A stretch of DNA of 64,000 bases from Saccharopolyspora soli (GTDB lineage Bacteria; Actinomycetota; Actinomycetes; Mycobacteriales; Pseudonocardiaceae), in the NCBI RefSeq assembly GCF_022678645.1, contig NZ_JALBWV010000001.1:62001-126000 (forward strand), given 5' to 3'. The notes under the pieces were generated by a model. It was given only the letters and a program-made list of their open reading frames with translations. It did not search any database and had not been told where the DNA came from. A program made the translations under genes and the position numbers. Shown one piece after another: positions 8,569 to 16,726 of the stretch; position 1 is the stretch's first letter; every line of letters starts with the position of its first letter.

Positions 8569-10905
8569 ATGTCCTCAAACGCTCCCCCAGGGGGCCGACG
8601 ATTCCGCCCCACAACGGTGGTGTCGGTAGGCGTCGCGGTGGCCACCGCCTCGACGGTGGTCGCCGCGGCACCGGTGGCCGCCCTGCCGGTCGGCATCGGT
8701 CCGGTGCCGATCACCTTCACCCTCAACGACAGCAACGGCAACTGGTTCGATTCCGGGCTCGAACTCTTCGGCGGCAAGTCGCTCGCCGTCGCCGAGTTGC
8801 CACGGGTCGGCACGTCCGCCCTGGACGGCGGGATCGTCCCCAGTTTGCCGGACGGGGGTGGCTTGGGCCTGGGCAGCCAGAGCACAGCCCAGACCGCCGG
8901 GCTGATGAACGTCAACCTGGTGGACTCGCTCACCGGTCTGGTGACGGACCCGGCGAAATCGGCGCCGACACTGGGCCAGACCGGGGCCAGCCTGGCCGAT
9001 GCGCTCAACCTGGACAGCACCATGGCAGCGGTGCAGTCGCTGGCCGCCGCCGAACCGGAGGCACGGCCGTACGCCGCCCAGGCGCAGGGGTTGCTGAACC
9101 AGTTCCAGGCGGAGGTGGCGAACCTCCCGGTCGACGCGCCGATCAACCTGAACAGCCTGCCGGTCGGTCTCGACCTCCAGCGGGCGCTGAACGATCTGGC
9201 GATGTTCGCGGAGAAGGGCCCGGCCATCACCGCGAACTTCACGATCGCCCAGCCGGACAACGAGTCGCTGCACGACATCACCTCGTTGATCTGGCCGGAG
9301 GGGGCACCTTTCTTCGAGCAGATGGGCGCCTTCGCCGGGGAGGATTCAACGCAGCTGACCGAGCCGGGCCTGTACGCCTGGGCGTGCACGATCCACCCGT
9401 ACATGCTCGGTGCGACCGTGGTCGACGACCCGCTGACCATCGGCCTGGACTTCGGCAAGAAGCTCCAGGTCAACTCGCGGGATATGGCCGTGCCGTCGAG
9501 CGCGGACGTCATCCAGCAGCTGGTCCGGATCTTCTTCACGGCCACCGTGCCGGACAACTGGCAGCACTTCAGCAACAGCCAGCCGACCGAGTGGAATCCG
9601 GTGTTCCCGCCAGCACCGATCCTGCAGTACGACGAGCAGGGGAACCCGTTGCTGGTGCCCAACCTGGACGCGTACTACGACAAGAAGTTCGAGTACCCCA
9701 GGGCGTTGCCCCAGCTGACTCCACCGAAAACCCCTGGTGTGGGGGAGGTTTGGATAGATACCCAGATGGAGGAGTACGCGGGCAAGAGCAAGGTCGGTGC
9801 GCCCACGAAGATCAATGTTGAGAACTGGACGATCGACCGCAAGATCTCCGGTTCGAGCATCAACATGAACAACCCGCACAACATGTGGACGGACCGGGAC
9901 TACAAGTACCTGTACCAGACGGAATGGTTCGACGATGAGCTTTCCGTCTTCGATCGGGCCACCGGTGAACACCTGCGGACGATCGAGGTCGGCCCGGATC
10001 CCTCCCACGTGATGACCCGCACCGATACCGACCAGGTGCAGGTCGCCATCAACGGTGGGACGGACGTCGTGGAACTCTCACCGGGTGCCACGAAGATCGA
10101 CCGGCGGATCCCGGTCGGCCCCTCCAACGAGCCGCCGCAGCATCCGCACGCGTTCTGGCTCAGCGGGGACGGGAAGACCACCGTCACACCGAACGTCAAC
10201 CCCTACGACGCCAGCGTGATCGACAACGCGACCGGAACGTACCGCAAGGAACCGACCGGCGAGCTGCCGATCGCCACCGGGATGACGCCGGACCAGTCGA
10301 AGTTCTACATGGCGGACTTCCTCGGTGCGAGCATTTCGTGCGTTTCGCTGGCGGAGGACGCTTGCGTGCAGGACGGCAAGAAGGTCCACAACGCGAGCAT
10401 CGACTTGTGGGAGAACTACGACCCGGTCGCGGGGCGGGACGGGGACAAGCCGTGGGGTGGCCTCACCATCCAGCTCCCGGTGAGCCCGGACGGCAAGGCA
10501 ATGCTGGCTGCCAACACCTTCAGCGCCACGGTCTCGGTCATCGACCCGAAGACCGACACGGTGGTCAAGGAACTCGGGTGCAACGCTGGCTGCCACGGCA
10601 TCAACTTCGGTGCGAAGCAGGGCGGCGGTTACTACGCCTACGTGTCGAACAAGTTCTCCGACGCGGCGCAGGTGATCGACGTCGATCCCAACGGTGATGG
10701 CAACATCTCGGATGCCACCATCGCCGGTCAGTTGCTGCTCGAACCCACTGCGGACACCAAGATGGAGGACACCCTCACCGGGCAAGCCGGGATGGGCGGT
10801 CAGGGTGTGTTGCCGATTCCGCTGGTCTACAACGGTTGGTCGCAACAGGTTCCTGCTGGATGGCGGGAAAAGCTGACTCCGCAGCAGCTGAACCCGATCA
10901 GCTGA
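8569..10905 (+). CDS. Secreted cupredoxin + YncE/N2OR-like beta-propeller fusion protein
   Basis: A 778-residue exported protein starts after GAAGGGA. A signal peptide (about 13-38) is followed by an Ala/Leu-rich region. A cupredoxin domain (about 215-290) carries all four type-1 copper ligands in the normal pattern: H235, then C273-x2-H276-x2-M279 (CTIHPYM). Residues about 420-720 form repeated beta-propeller blades (VFDRATGEHLRTIEVG and SVIDPKTDTVVKELG), like YncE and nitrous oxide reductase propellers. Histidines lie at NNPHNM, DPSHVM and QHPHAF, and C671-x3-C675-H676 forms a CNAGCHG motif. The layout suggests an electron-transfer or copper-dependent redox protein outside the membrane. The cupredoxin precedes the propeller, the reverse of nitrous oxide reductase. 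Substrate unknown. Confidence 0.8.
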   Translation: MSSNAPPGGRRFRPTTVVSVGVAVATASTVVAAAPVAALPVGIGPVPITFTLNDSNGNWFDSGLELFGGKSLAVAELPRVGTSALDGGIVPSLPDGGGLGLGSQSTAQTAGLMNVNLVDSLTGLVTDPAKSAPTLGQTGASLADALNLDSTMAAVQSLAAAEPEARPYAAQAQGLLNQFQAEVANLPVDAPINLNSLPVGLDLQRALNDLAMFAEKGPAITANFTIAQPDNESLHDITSLIWPEGAPFFEQMGAFAGEDSTQLTEPGLYAWACTIHPYMLGATVVDDPLTIGLDFGKKLQVNSRDMAVPSSADVIQQLVRIFFTATVPDNWQHFSNSQPTEWNPVFPPAPILQYDEQGNPLLVPNLDAYYDKKFEYPRALPQLTPPKTPGVGEVWIDTQMEEYAGKSKVGAPTKINVENWTIDRKISGSSINMNNPHNMWTDRDYKYLYQTEWFDDELSVFDRATGEHLRTIEVGPDPSHVMTRTDTDQVQVAINGGTDVVELSPGATKIDRRIPVGPSNEPPQHPHAFWLSGDGKTTVTPNVNPYDASVIDNATGTYRKEPTGELPIATGMTPDQSKFYMADFLGASISCVSLAEDACVQDGKKVHNASIDLWENYDPVAGRDGDKPWGGLTIQLPVSPDGKAMLAANTFSATVSVIDPKTDTVVKELGCNAGCHGINFGAKQGGGYYAYVSNKFSDAAQVIDVDPNGDGNISDATIAGQLLLEPTADTKMEDTLTGQAGMGGQGVLPIPLVYNGWSQQVPAGWREKLTPQQLNPIS

Positions 10906-10963
10906 GTTGATTCCGCAACAACTCAGCTGCTTCGAGCCATCTGACGACAGCAGGTGAAATCGC

Positions 10964-10999
10964 GCCTGGGGCCGGGGTTTTCCTCGCCCGGTCCCAGGC
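10964..10999. terminator. Strong hairpin between cupredoxin-propeller gene and second ycnI
   Basis: A 13-pair stem is formed by GCCTGGG, a G-U pair and CCGGG against CCCGG and CCCAGGC, with a ten-base loop containing a T-run. It ends 21 bases before the ycnI-2 start, so it could end or attenuate transcription from the upstream gene. Confidence 0.55.
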
Positions 11000-11020
11000 T
11001 GCGACATCCCGGGAGATCCC

Positions 11021-11833
11021 ATGGTTCATCGTCCGAATTGCTTCCCCGTCCGCTTGGCCGGGCTGCTCGTGGCGGTGCTGGTGACAACCTTCGGCTCGCT
11101 GGCCCTGGCCCCACCCGCCGCGGCCCGCGTCTCCATCGTGCCCGACACCGTGCGGGGCGGCGGTACCGAGACCTTCGCCTTCCGACTGGCCAACGAACGG
11201 TCGGATACCACGAGCAACCGGCTGGAACTCGTTTTCCCCCACGACGTGCCCATCGCGTTCGTCGAGGTCGTCCCGGTCCGAGGATGGACCGCCACCATCA
11301 CACCCCGTCCGCTGGATCCGCCGGTCAGGGTGGGGGATCGGGTGATCGACGAGGTCGTCGGTTCGATCGTCCTGGCAGGTGGCCCCGTCGGACCCCGCCA
11401 ATTCGAACCATTCCTCATCACGATGGGTCCGCTGCCGGCTGGTGGCCGAATGGTGTTCGAGGCGACGCAAACCTTCGGCGACGGTGCCGTCGAACGCTGG
11501 ACCAGCGATGGCGGCCGGACCACCCCCGGTGCTCCGGTGATCGTCATCGACTCGGGAACCGCGCCCGGCGCTCCGCCTCCGCCGGTGGCCGCCGACCTGG
11601 GCACCCCGCCGCCAGGACCAGCGGATCGACCCCAGGCCAGGGAGGTGGGGGACGACACCAACAGCGGCCTGCTGGTCGGTGCTCTCGGCCTCGGCGCGGC
11701 GATCATCGCCCTCGTCGGGTTCTGGGAGTACCGGCGCCGACGCCCAACACCCGCGCCAGCAGCGAAAGCCCTGCCGACGAGCGAACCCGATGACGTCGAG
11801 CAGCCGAACGCCGTGGAGGTGGTTGACCGATGA
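11021..11833 (+). CDS. YcnI-like protein (DUF1775) lacking the N-terminal copper histidine
   Basis: A 270-residue paralogue of the protein at 3257 has a signal peptide (1-35), a DUF1775 domain, a Pro-rich linker and a C-terminal membrane helix (about 220-240) with basic and acidic tail segments. The domain landmarks are kept (VSIVPDTV, RLELVFP). However, the residue after the predicted cleavage site, which is the copper-binding His in YcnI proteins, is Arg36 (AARVSIVP). The copper site should therefore be absent or changed. The start follows GGGAG, and the gene overlaps the next one by four bases (ATGA), so the two are translationally coupled. Confidence 0.85.
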   Translation: MVHRPNCFPVRLAGLLVAVLVTTFGSLALAPPAAARVSIVPDTVRGGGTETFAFRLANERSDTTSNRLELVFPHDVPIAFVEVVPVRGWTATITPRPLDPPVRVGDRVIDEVVGSIVLAGGPVGPRQFEPFLITMGPLPAGGRMVFEATQTFGDGAVERWTSDGGRTTPGAPVIVIDSGTAPGAPPPPVAADLGTPPPGPADRPQAREVGDDTNSGLLVGALGLGAAIIALVGFWEYRRRRPTPAPAAKALPTSEPDDVEQPNAVEVVDR

Positions 11834-13614
11834 CGCTCGTTGAACAACGCCCCCGAACCGGGAGCACCGGCACCCGCGGGTCGGCGATCACCGGCGGGAT
11901 GATCGCGTGGGTGCTGCTGGTGCTGGCCTGCTGGGGGACGCTGCTGGCGGTGGCCGCGCCGGTGTCCACCGATGTTCCCGTGCTGCGGTCGACTTCCCCC
12001 GGCGCCGGCGCGACGGCTCGGCCGGACGACCTGCTGCTGAGCTTCGACAGGCCGGTTCCCGCCGGATTGGCCGTGGTACGCATGACCGACCCCTACGACC
12101 GGGAGTTCGACCCGGGTCGACCCACCCACCCGGACGGCCGCGCGGACACCATCTCGGTGCCGATCCCGAAGCAGAAATACGCTGGCACGTACCACGTGGC
12201 GTGGCGCGTGCCGACCAACCAGCTCGGCTCGGTTGGCGGAACGTTCACCTTCGACCTGGCATCCCGCAGCCCGGTGCCAGCTGCTCCACGACTCGACGCC
12301 GGGCCGAGCACGGTCGCGACGATCGGCTTCGCGGTGGCCCAGTTCGGCGCGCTCGCCGCGTTGGCGCTGCTCGTCGGCACGGTGGCGTTCGTCGCGATGG
12401 TCTGGCCGAGAGCTGTCGACAGCACAGCTGCTCGTCGACTCGTCGGGTACTCGTGGGTCGGGCTCTTCGTGGCCACGCTCGCGGTCGCGGTGACCTACGG
12501 GCCGTACGCGGCCAACGCACCGCTGACCGAAACCTTCCACTTAGGACTCATGGTGGGCACGTTGCAGTCCGAGATGGGCGCCACGTTGCTCGCCCGGTTC
12601 GCCGTGCTCGCCCTGGCCGGGATCGGCCTCGCGCAGTTCATGTCCAGCGCGCCCGCGCAGACCGTGCGCTCGCGTTTGCTTGGCGGTGGTTCAGTCCTGG
12701 GCTGCGCGGCGGCATTGGCGACCACGTGGAGCTTTGCCAGCCACAGCGTGGTGGGGCCGTTGGTGCCGCTTTCGGTCGTGGTCGACGCCATCCATCTCAC
12801 AGCTGCGGCGGTGCTGGCTGGCGGCTTGGTGATGTTCGGCGCGGTGCTGCGGCGCAAGGATGTGGTCGCCGACCTCCCCGCCATCGGGACTAGGTTCGCA
12901 CGCACCGCGTTGGTGTGCGCGAGTGTGCTCGTGGCCACTGGCGCGTACCAGATCTGGCAGCAGGTCGGTGGATTCACCGCGCTGGGCACCCCAGCGGACT
13001 GGCTGTGGGTCGCGAAAATCGCACTCGTCCTGGTGCTCGCCTGGACCGGGTTGGTCGGATACTGGCGTCTGGGTCAACACCTGTACGAACCGGAATCCGT
13101 TGGCGCAGCGGAAAAACGCCGCGCCAAGCGTGGTTTGCCCGCCGGAGTGCCGAGCCGATTGCGCGGACTGGTGCTGGCCCAGGCGGGAATCGCCGCGGCG
13201 GTCGTGGCCGCGACGACGACGCTCGGCGTCGGGCAGCCCAGCCGCATCGCGCGGGCCGAACCCGCCGCCGACCGGCAACAGGCACCGCCTGCTCGGCTGG
13301 CGTTCGACACCGGGGGACGGGACGGCCAGGGCTCGTTGGACCTGATCGTCGTCCCGGCGGCGGGGGAGAGGGCGCTGCACGTCTCGGCGTTCGACCTGGC
13401 GGGCGAGGTCAAGGACGACCTGACGATCACCGCGGTGTTCAACCCGCCGACGCGGTCCGACAAGCCGGTGCCGGTTCCGCTCCGGAAGGTGGCAGCGGGT
13501 TACTCGGCTGGTTCGGTGCGCCTGCCGAGCAGCGGCCAATGGGAGCTCGCGCTGACGGCCCGGTCGATCGACGGGAAGCAGCAGACCTTCTACGGCGTGG
13601 TCGGCGTCGCCTGA
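11830..13614 (+). CDS. CopC-CopD fusion protein with degenerate CopC copper site
   Basis: This 594-residue paralogue of the protein at 4000 has the same order: N-terminal membrane segment, CopC sandwich (about 48-142), CopD membrane domain (about 155-440) and C-terminal extracytoplasmic domain. The CopC copper ligands are missing. The strand starts STDVPVL with no His, and the DxH loop is replaced by VPTNQLGSVGGTF. In the membrane part SHSVVG and DAIHLT keep their histidines, but the Trp of DAAHLLAMAVWLGG is lost. The protein thus keeps its transport-like body but not the surface copper site. It follows ycnI-2 in one operon. Confidence 0.88.
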   Translation: MTLVEQRPRTGSTGTRGSAITGGMIAWVLLVLACWGTLLAVAAPVSTDVPVLRSTSPGAGATARPDDLLLSFDRPVPAGLAVVRMTDPYDREFDPGRPTHPDGRADTISVPIPKQKYAGTYHVAWRVPTNQLGSVGGTFTFDLASRSPVPAAPRLDAGPSTVATIGFAVAQFGALAALALLVGTVAFVAMVWPRAVDSTAARRLVGYSWVGLFVATLAVAVTYGPYAANAPLTETFHLGLMVGTLQSEMGATLLARFAVLALAGIGLAQFMSSAPAQTVRSRLLGGGSVLGCAAALATTWSFASHSVVGPLVPLSVVVDAIHLTAAAVLAGGLVMFGAVLRRKDVVADLPAIGTRFARTALVCASVLVATGAYQIWQQVGGFTALGTPADWLWVAKIALVLVLAWTGLVGYWRLGQHLYEPESVGAAEKRRAKRGLPAGVPSRLRGLVLAQAGIAAAVVAATTTLGVGQPSRIARAEPAADRQQAPPARLAFDTGGRDGQGSLDLIVVPAAGERALHVSAFDLAGEVKDDLTITAVFNPPTRSDKPVPVPLRKVAAGYSAGSVRLPSSGQWELALTARSIDGKQQTFYGVVGVA

Positions 13615-13662
13615 CGTCGTACCCAGCCCCAGCCCGCCTGCTCGACATCCCAAGGAGATGCC

Positions 13663-15417
13663 GTGTCCTCGCCCGGTACCGATCGGCAAACCCGCCCGCC
13701 CGTTGCCAAAGCCAACGCGAAGCAGCCCCGGACCAGCGCGGCTACTGCCGTCCGGCTGCTCGCTCGTCGGGTGCATTTCCTGGCCGGGATCGCGGTCGCA
13801 CCTTTCCTGGCGGTGTTGTGCCTGACAGGACTCGTCTACGCGTTCAGCCCGCAGATCCACGATGACCTGTACCACTCCCAGTTGTACGCGAACGAGCCCG
13901 ACGGCTCTCCGCGGCCGGTGTCGGAGCAGGTGCGGGCGGCGCTGGCCGCGCATCCGGAAGGTGCCCTGCGGTCGGTCATCACGCCGTCCGGGCCAGGCCG
14001 TACCACCCAGGTCGTGCTGTCGGTCCCCGGCCTGCGGGGCGTCGGTGACGGTGCCGAGGGCAGGACGGTGTTCGTCGACCCGTACACGAACTACATCAAC
14101 GGCGAACTGACCACGGTCGGCAACCTTCTGCCCGCCAATGTCTGGCTGCGCCAGCTGCACAGCAACTTGCACCTGGGGGAGCCGGGACGGCTTTACGCGG
14201 AGTTGGCCGCGAGCTGGCTGCCGCTCATCATCCTCGGCGGCCTGGTGGTTTGGCTGGCCCAGCCACGTCGCCGGAAGCGCGTGACGTGGCGCGAGCTGCT
14301 CGTGCCCACCCAGCGCGGTGCCCCTGAAGGATGGGCGCGGCTGCGCGGCGTCCACGGACCGCTCGGGCTGTGGTTGGCCGTCGGCTTGCTCGTCCTCGGC
14401 GTCACGGGCCTGGCCATTTCCCAGTTCGCGGGAGGTAGGTCGGACCAGGCGGCCAACCCGCTGCACCTCCGGGCGCCGACGCTCACCGCGGCGCCGGTGC
14501 AGGTGCCGACGAGTCCGTCGGCGATGCCGGAAGTCCCGCCTCCGGTGACGCCGTCGCTGCTACCGGAAACCCCGCGGTCGACGTCGGAGGCGGCAGCGGG
14601 AGTGCCGGAAACTTCCACTGCGGAACCGGAACCGCCGTCGAGCACGCCGGAAACGCCGCCGTCGGTGCCGGAAACCACGACGGTGCCCGGAACGACCCCA
14701 CCGGAGCCGACGACGCCGGAAACTCCTTCGCGAGAGCCGGAGCGCCCGTCACTGCTGCCGACGGTTCCCCCGCTGCTGCCCTCGATCCCACCAGAACTGC
14801 CCTCGATTCCGCTGGGGTCGTCTCCGGTTCTGCTGGTGTCGCCGACGTTTCCGGCGTCGGCGAGCCCCGTGCGGATCAGCATCGACCACGCGCTGGCCGT
14901 GGCCAGGGCAGCGGGCCTCGGCGGCGAGGTGATCGTCACCCCGCCCAACGGGGACGGCGGCGTGTTCACCGTCGCGGAACGCTCGGTGGGGCTGCCCATC
15001 CAGCGGGACAGCATCGCGATCGACCCCTACACCGCACAGGTGGCCGAGCGGATCGGCTGGGCGGACTACTCCTTCGCGGCGAAGCTGACCACGTTGAGCG
15101 CGGAGTTCCACACCGGCACGCTCTTCGGACTTGCCAACCAACTCCTCTTGGCGGTGCTGGCGATCGGGCTCCTCGTGCTGATCGGACTCGGCTACCGCAT
15201 GTGGTGGGTGCACAACCCGTACCGGGGGAAGTGGGCCGCCCTGCCGCCCCCGGTGTGGCGCCAGTTGTCGCGCCCGGCCCTGGTTCTCGTCCTGCTGACC
15301 GTCGTCGCGCTGAGCTGGGTGCTGCCGGTGCTAGGCATCAGCCTGGTGGCTTTCGTCGCCCTCGACAGCGTGATCAACGCGGTCCGGCGGCGACGCGCTG
15401 GAACCGCGAATCGCTAG
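13663..15417 (+). CDS. PepSY-associated membrane protein with Pro/Glu/Thr-rich stalk
   Basis: A 584-residue PepSY_TM-family protein starts at GTG, seven bases after AAGGAG. Membrane helices lie near 38-62, 183-202, 233-255, 493-515 and 538-570. Two PepSY-like extracytoplasmic parts flank them (about 65-180 and 420-490), with WLRQLHSNLHLG and SAEFHTG carrying family histidines. Such proteins accompany iron and copper uptake or reductase systems. Between about 275 and 405 lies a low-complexity stretch of repeated VPE, PETP and TPE units ending in LPSIPPELPSIP. This acts as a spacer not usual for the family. It is the last membrane gene of the ycnI-2/copCD-2 operon. Confidence 0.85.
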   Translation: MSSPGTDRQTRPPVAKANAKQPRTSAATAVRLLARRVHFLAGIAVAPFLAVLCLTGLVYAFSPQIHDDLYHSQLYANEPDGSPRPVSEQVRAALAAHPEGALRSVITPSGPGRTTQVVLSVPGLRGVGDGAEGRTVFVDPYTNYINGELTTVGNLLPANVWLRQLHSNLHLGEPGRLYAELAASWLPLIILGGLVVWLAQPRRRKRVTWRELLVPTQRGAPEGWARLRGVHGPLGLWLAVGLLVLGVTGLAISQFAGGRSDQAANPLHLRAPTLTAAPVQVPTSPSAMPEVPPPVTPSLLPETPRSTSEAAAGVPETSTAEPEPPSSTPETPPSVPETTTVPGTTPPEPTTPETPSREPERPSLLPTVPPLLPSIPPELPSIPLGSSPVLLVSPTFPASASPVRISIDHALAVARAAGLGGEVIVTPPNGDGGVFTVAERSVGLPIQRDSIAIDPYTAQVAERIGWADYSFAAKLTTLSAEFHTGTLFGLANQLLLAVLAIGLLVLIGLGYRMWWVHNPYRGKWAALPPPVWRQLSRPALVLVLLTVVALSWVLPVLGISLVAFVALDSVINAVRRRRAGTANR

Positions 15418-15456
15418 GCGACCGGTGCACGAATTCTTCAGACGGAGGTACCTGGC

Positions 15457-16500
15457 GTGTTTCTGCCCGACGAACACGATTGCTGGAAGAACCTCAGGAA
15501 CCGCGCGGTGCTGCTCGTCGGGGTGCTAGCGCTGGCCGGACTGGACGGCGTGGTCCGGGAGGTCGATGTCGGCGACGCGGCGCGCGGCGTCGGCCCGCCC
15601 CCACCCGCGCTTGCTCCGGCCGAGCGCGGCGCCCCGCTGTACTTTGAGCTGCCGCCGGACTTCCCGGTCCAGGCGAACTCCGTTCCCGAGCCGCAGCAGA
15701 CCGCGAGTCGGCCATCCGCATTCGGAATTCCAACCACGGTCCTGTCCGCCTACCGGCGCGCCGCCGACTCGGTCTCCGCGACCGATCCCGGCTGCCGACT
15801 CACCTGGTCGGTGCTCGCCGGGGTCGGGCGGGTCGAATCCAACCACGCGAGGAACGGGAACGTGACGGCCCGCGGTGACATGCGGGCACCGATCTACGGC
15901 CCGGAACTGGACGGGACCGGCGACAAGGCGGCGATCCGCGACGACGACGGCTGGGCTCGCGCCGCCGGACCCATGCAGTTCATCCCGTCGACCTGGGCGA
16001 AGTGGGCAGCTGACGGCTCCGAAGACGGCCGGGCGGATCCGCAGAACGTCTTCGACTCGACCTTGGCAGCGGGCCGCTACCTCTGCGCCGGGAACACCGA
16101 TCTGTCCACAGCGGACGGACTTCGCGCAGCCCTGCTGCGGTACAACCATTCCACGCAGTACGGGTACGTCGTGACGGAATGGATCCGAGCGTACGAGCGG
16201 GGCGGACATGCGATGCCCGACCACCCCGAGACAGCTGATCCGCGGCACGAACTCGCCGCGGGCCCGCCACCCGCTGCCAACGATGGCTCTCCCGATCACA
16301 CCGGTGCCGCTGAGCCGTCACCCGATCCGGCTCAACCGCCCCAGGATGATGGCCCAGCGCCGCCCGACAAGTGCCCGGCGCAGGACCCGGTCCGCACCGT
16401 CCACGGGATGCTGTGCCGAGTGGAGCCGGTGCTCGACCTGGTTGTCGGAACAGCACCGATCCACCAGGTGCCACCGCTGCGGGGAGGACATAACTGGTAG
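15457..16500 (+). CDS. Secreted lytic transglycosylase (SLT/MltB-like)
   Basis: A 347-residue protein starts at GTG, eight bases after GGAGG. An N-terminal membrane/signal segment (about 14-30) is followed by a lytic transglycosylase domain (about 85-260). Recognisable parts are the catalytic-Glu motif GVGRVESNHA, AAGPMQFIPSTW, DPQNVFDSTLAAGRYLC and LLRYNHS. A Pro/Asp-rich tail with two cysteines ends the chain. It would cleave peptidoglycan glycan strands, perhaps making room for the envelope proteins encoded upstream. It lies 39 bases after the PepSY gene. Confidence 0.88.
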   Translation: MFLPDEHDCWKNLRNRAVLLVGVLALAGLDGVVREVDVGDAARGVGPPPPALAPAERGAPLYFELPPDFPVQANSVPEPQQTASRPSAFGIPTTVLSAYRRAADSVSATDPGCRLTWSVLAGVGRVESNHARNGNVTARGDMRAPIYGPELDGTGDKAAIRDDDGWARAAGPMQFIPSTWAKWAADGSEDGRADPQNVFDSTLAAGRYLCAGNTDLSTADGLRAALLRYNHSTQYGYVVTEWIRAYERGGHAMPDHPETADPRHELAAGPPPAANDGSPDHTGAAEPSPDPAQPPQDDGPAPPDKCPAQDPVRTVHGMLCRVEPVLDLVVGTAPIHQVPPLRGGHNW

Positions 16501-16517
16501 CGGAGGGTGGTGGAGCT

Positions 16518-16539
16518 GGCGATTTCGCGCGAAATCGCC
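16518..16539. terminator. Perfect 22-base palindrome, likely terminator
   Basis: Arms GGCGATTTCGC and GCGAAATCGCC are perfectly complementary and are flanked by GGTGG and CCACC-like bases that could extend the stem. It begins 17 bases after the transglycosylase stop. No T-run follows, so a role as operator of phoD is also possible. Confidence 0.5.
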
Positions 16540-16726
16540 CCACCGCCGCCCCAAGAACAGACTTCGAGATTGTCAGTCGAGGCTCCGGGGCCAACCAGTG
16601 CCCCGCGGCGATCCCGTTGGTACATCGGCCGATCAACGGTGATTCGCCTGCCGTCCATCTGGCGAAACTACGGTTTGTCCGCCTTTCTCCATTCCGTGTG
16701 GAGGCACACCGCTGAAAAGGTGGCAC

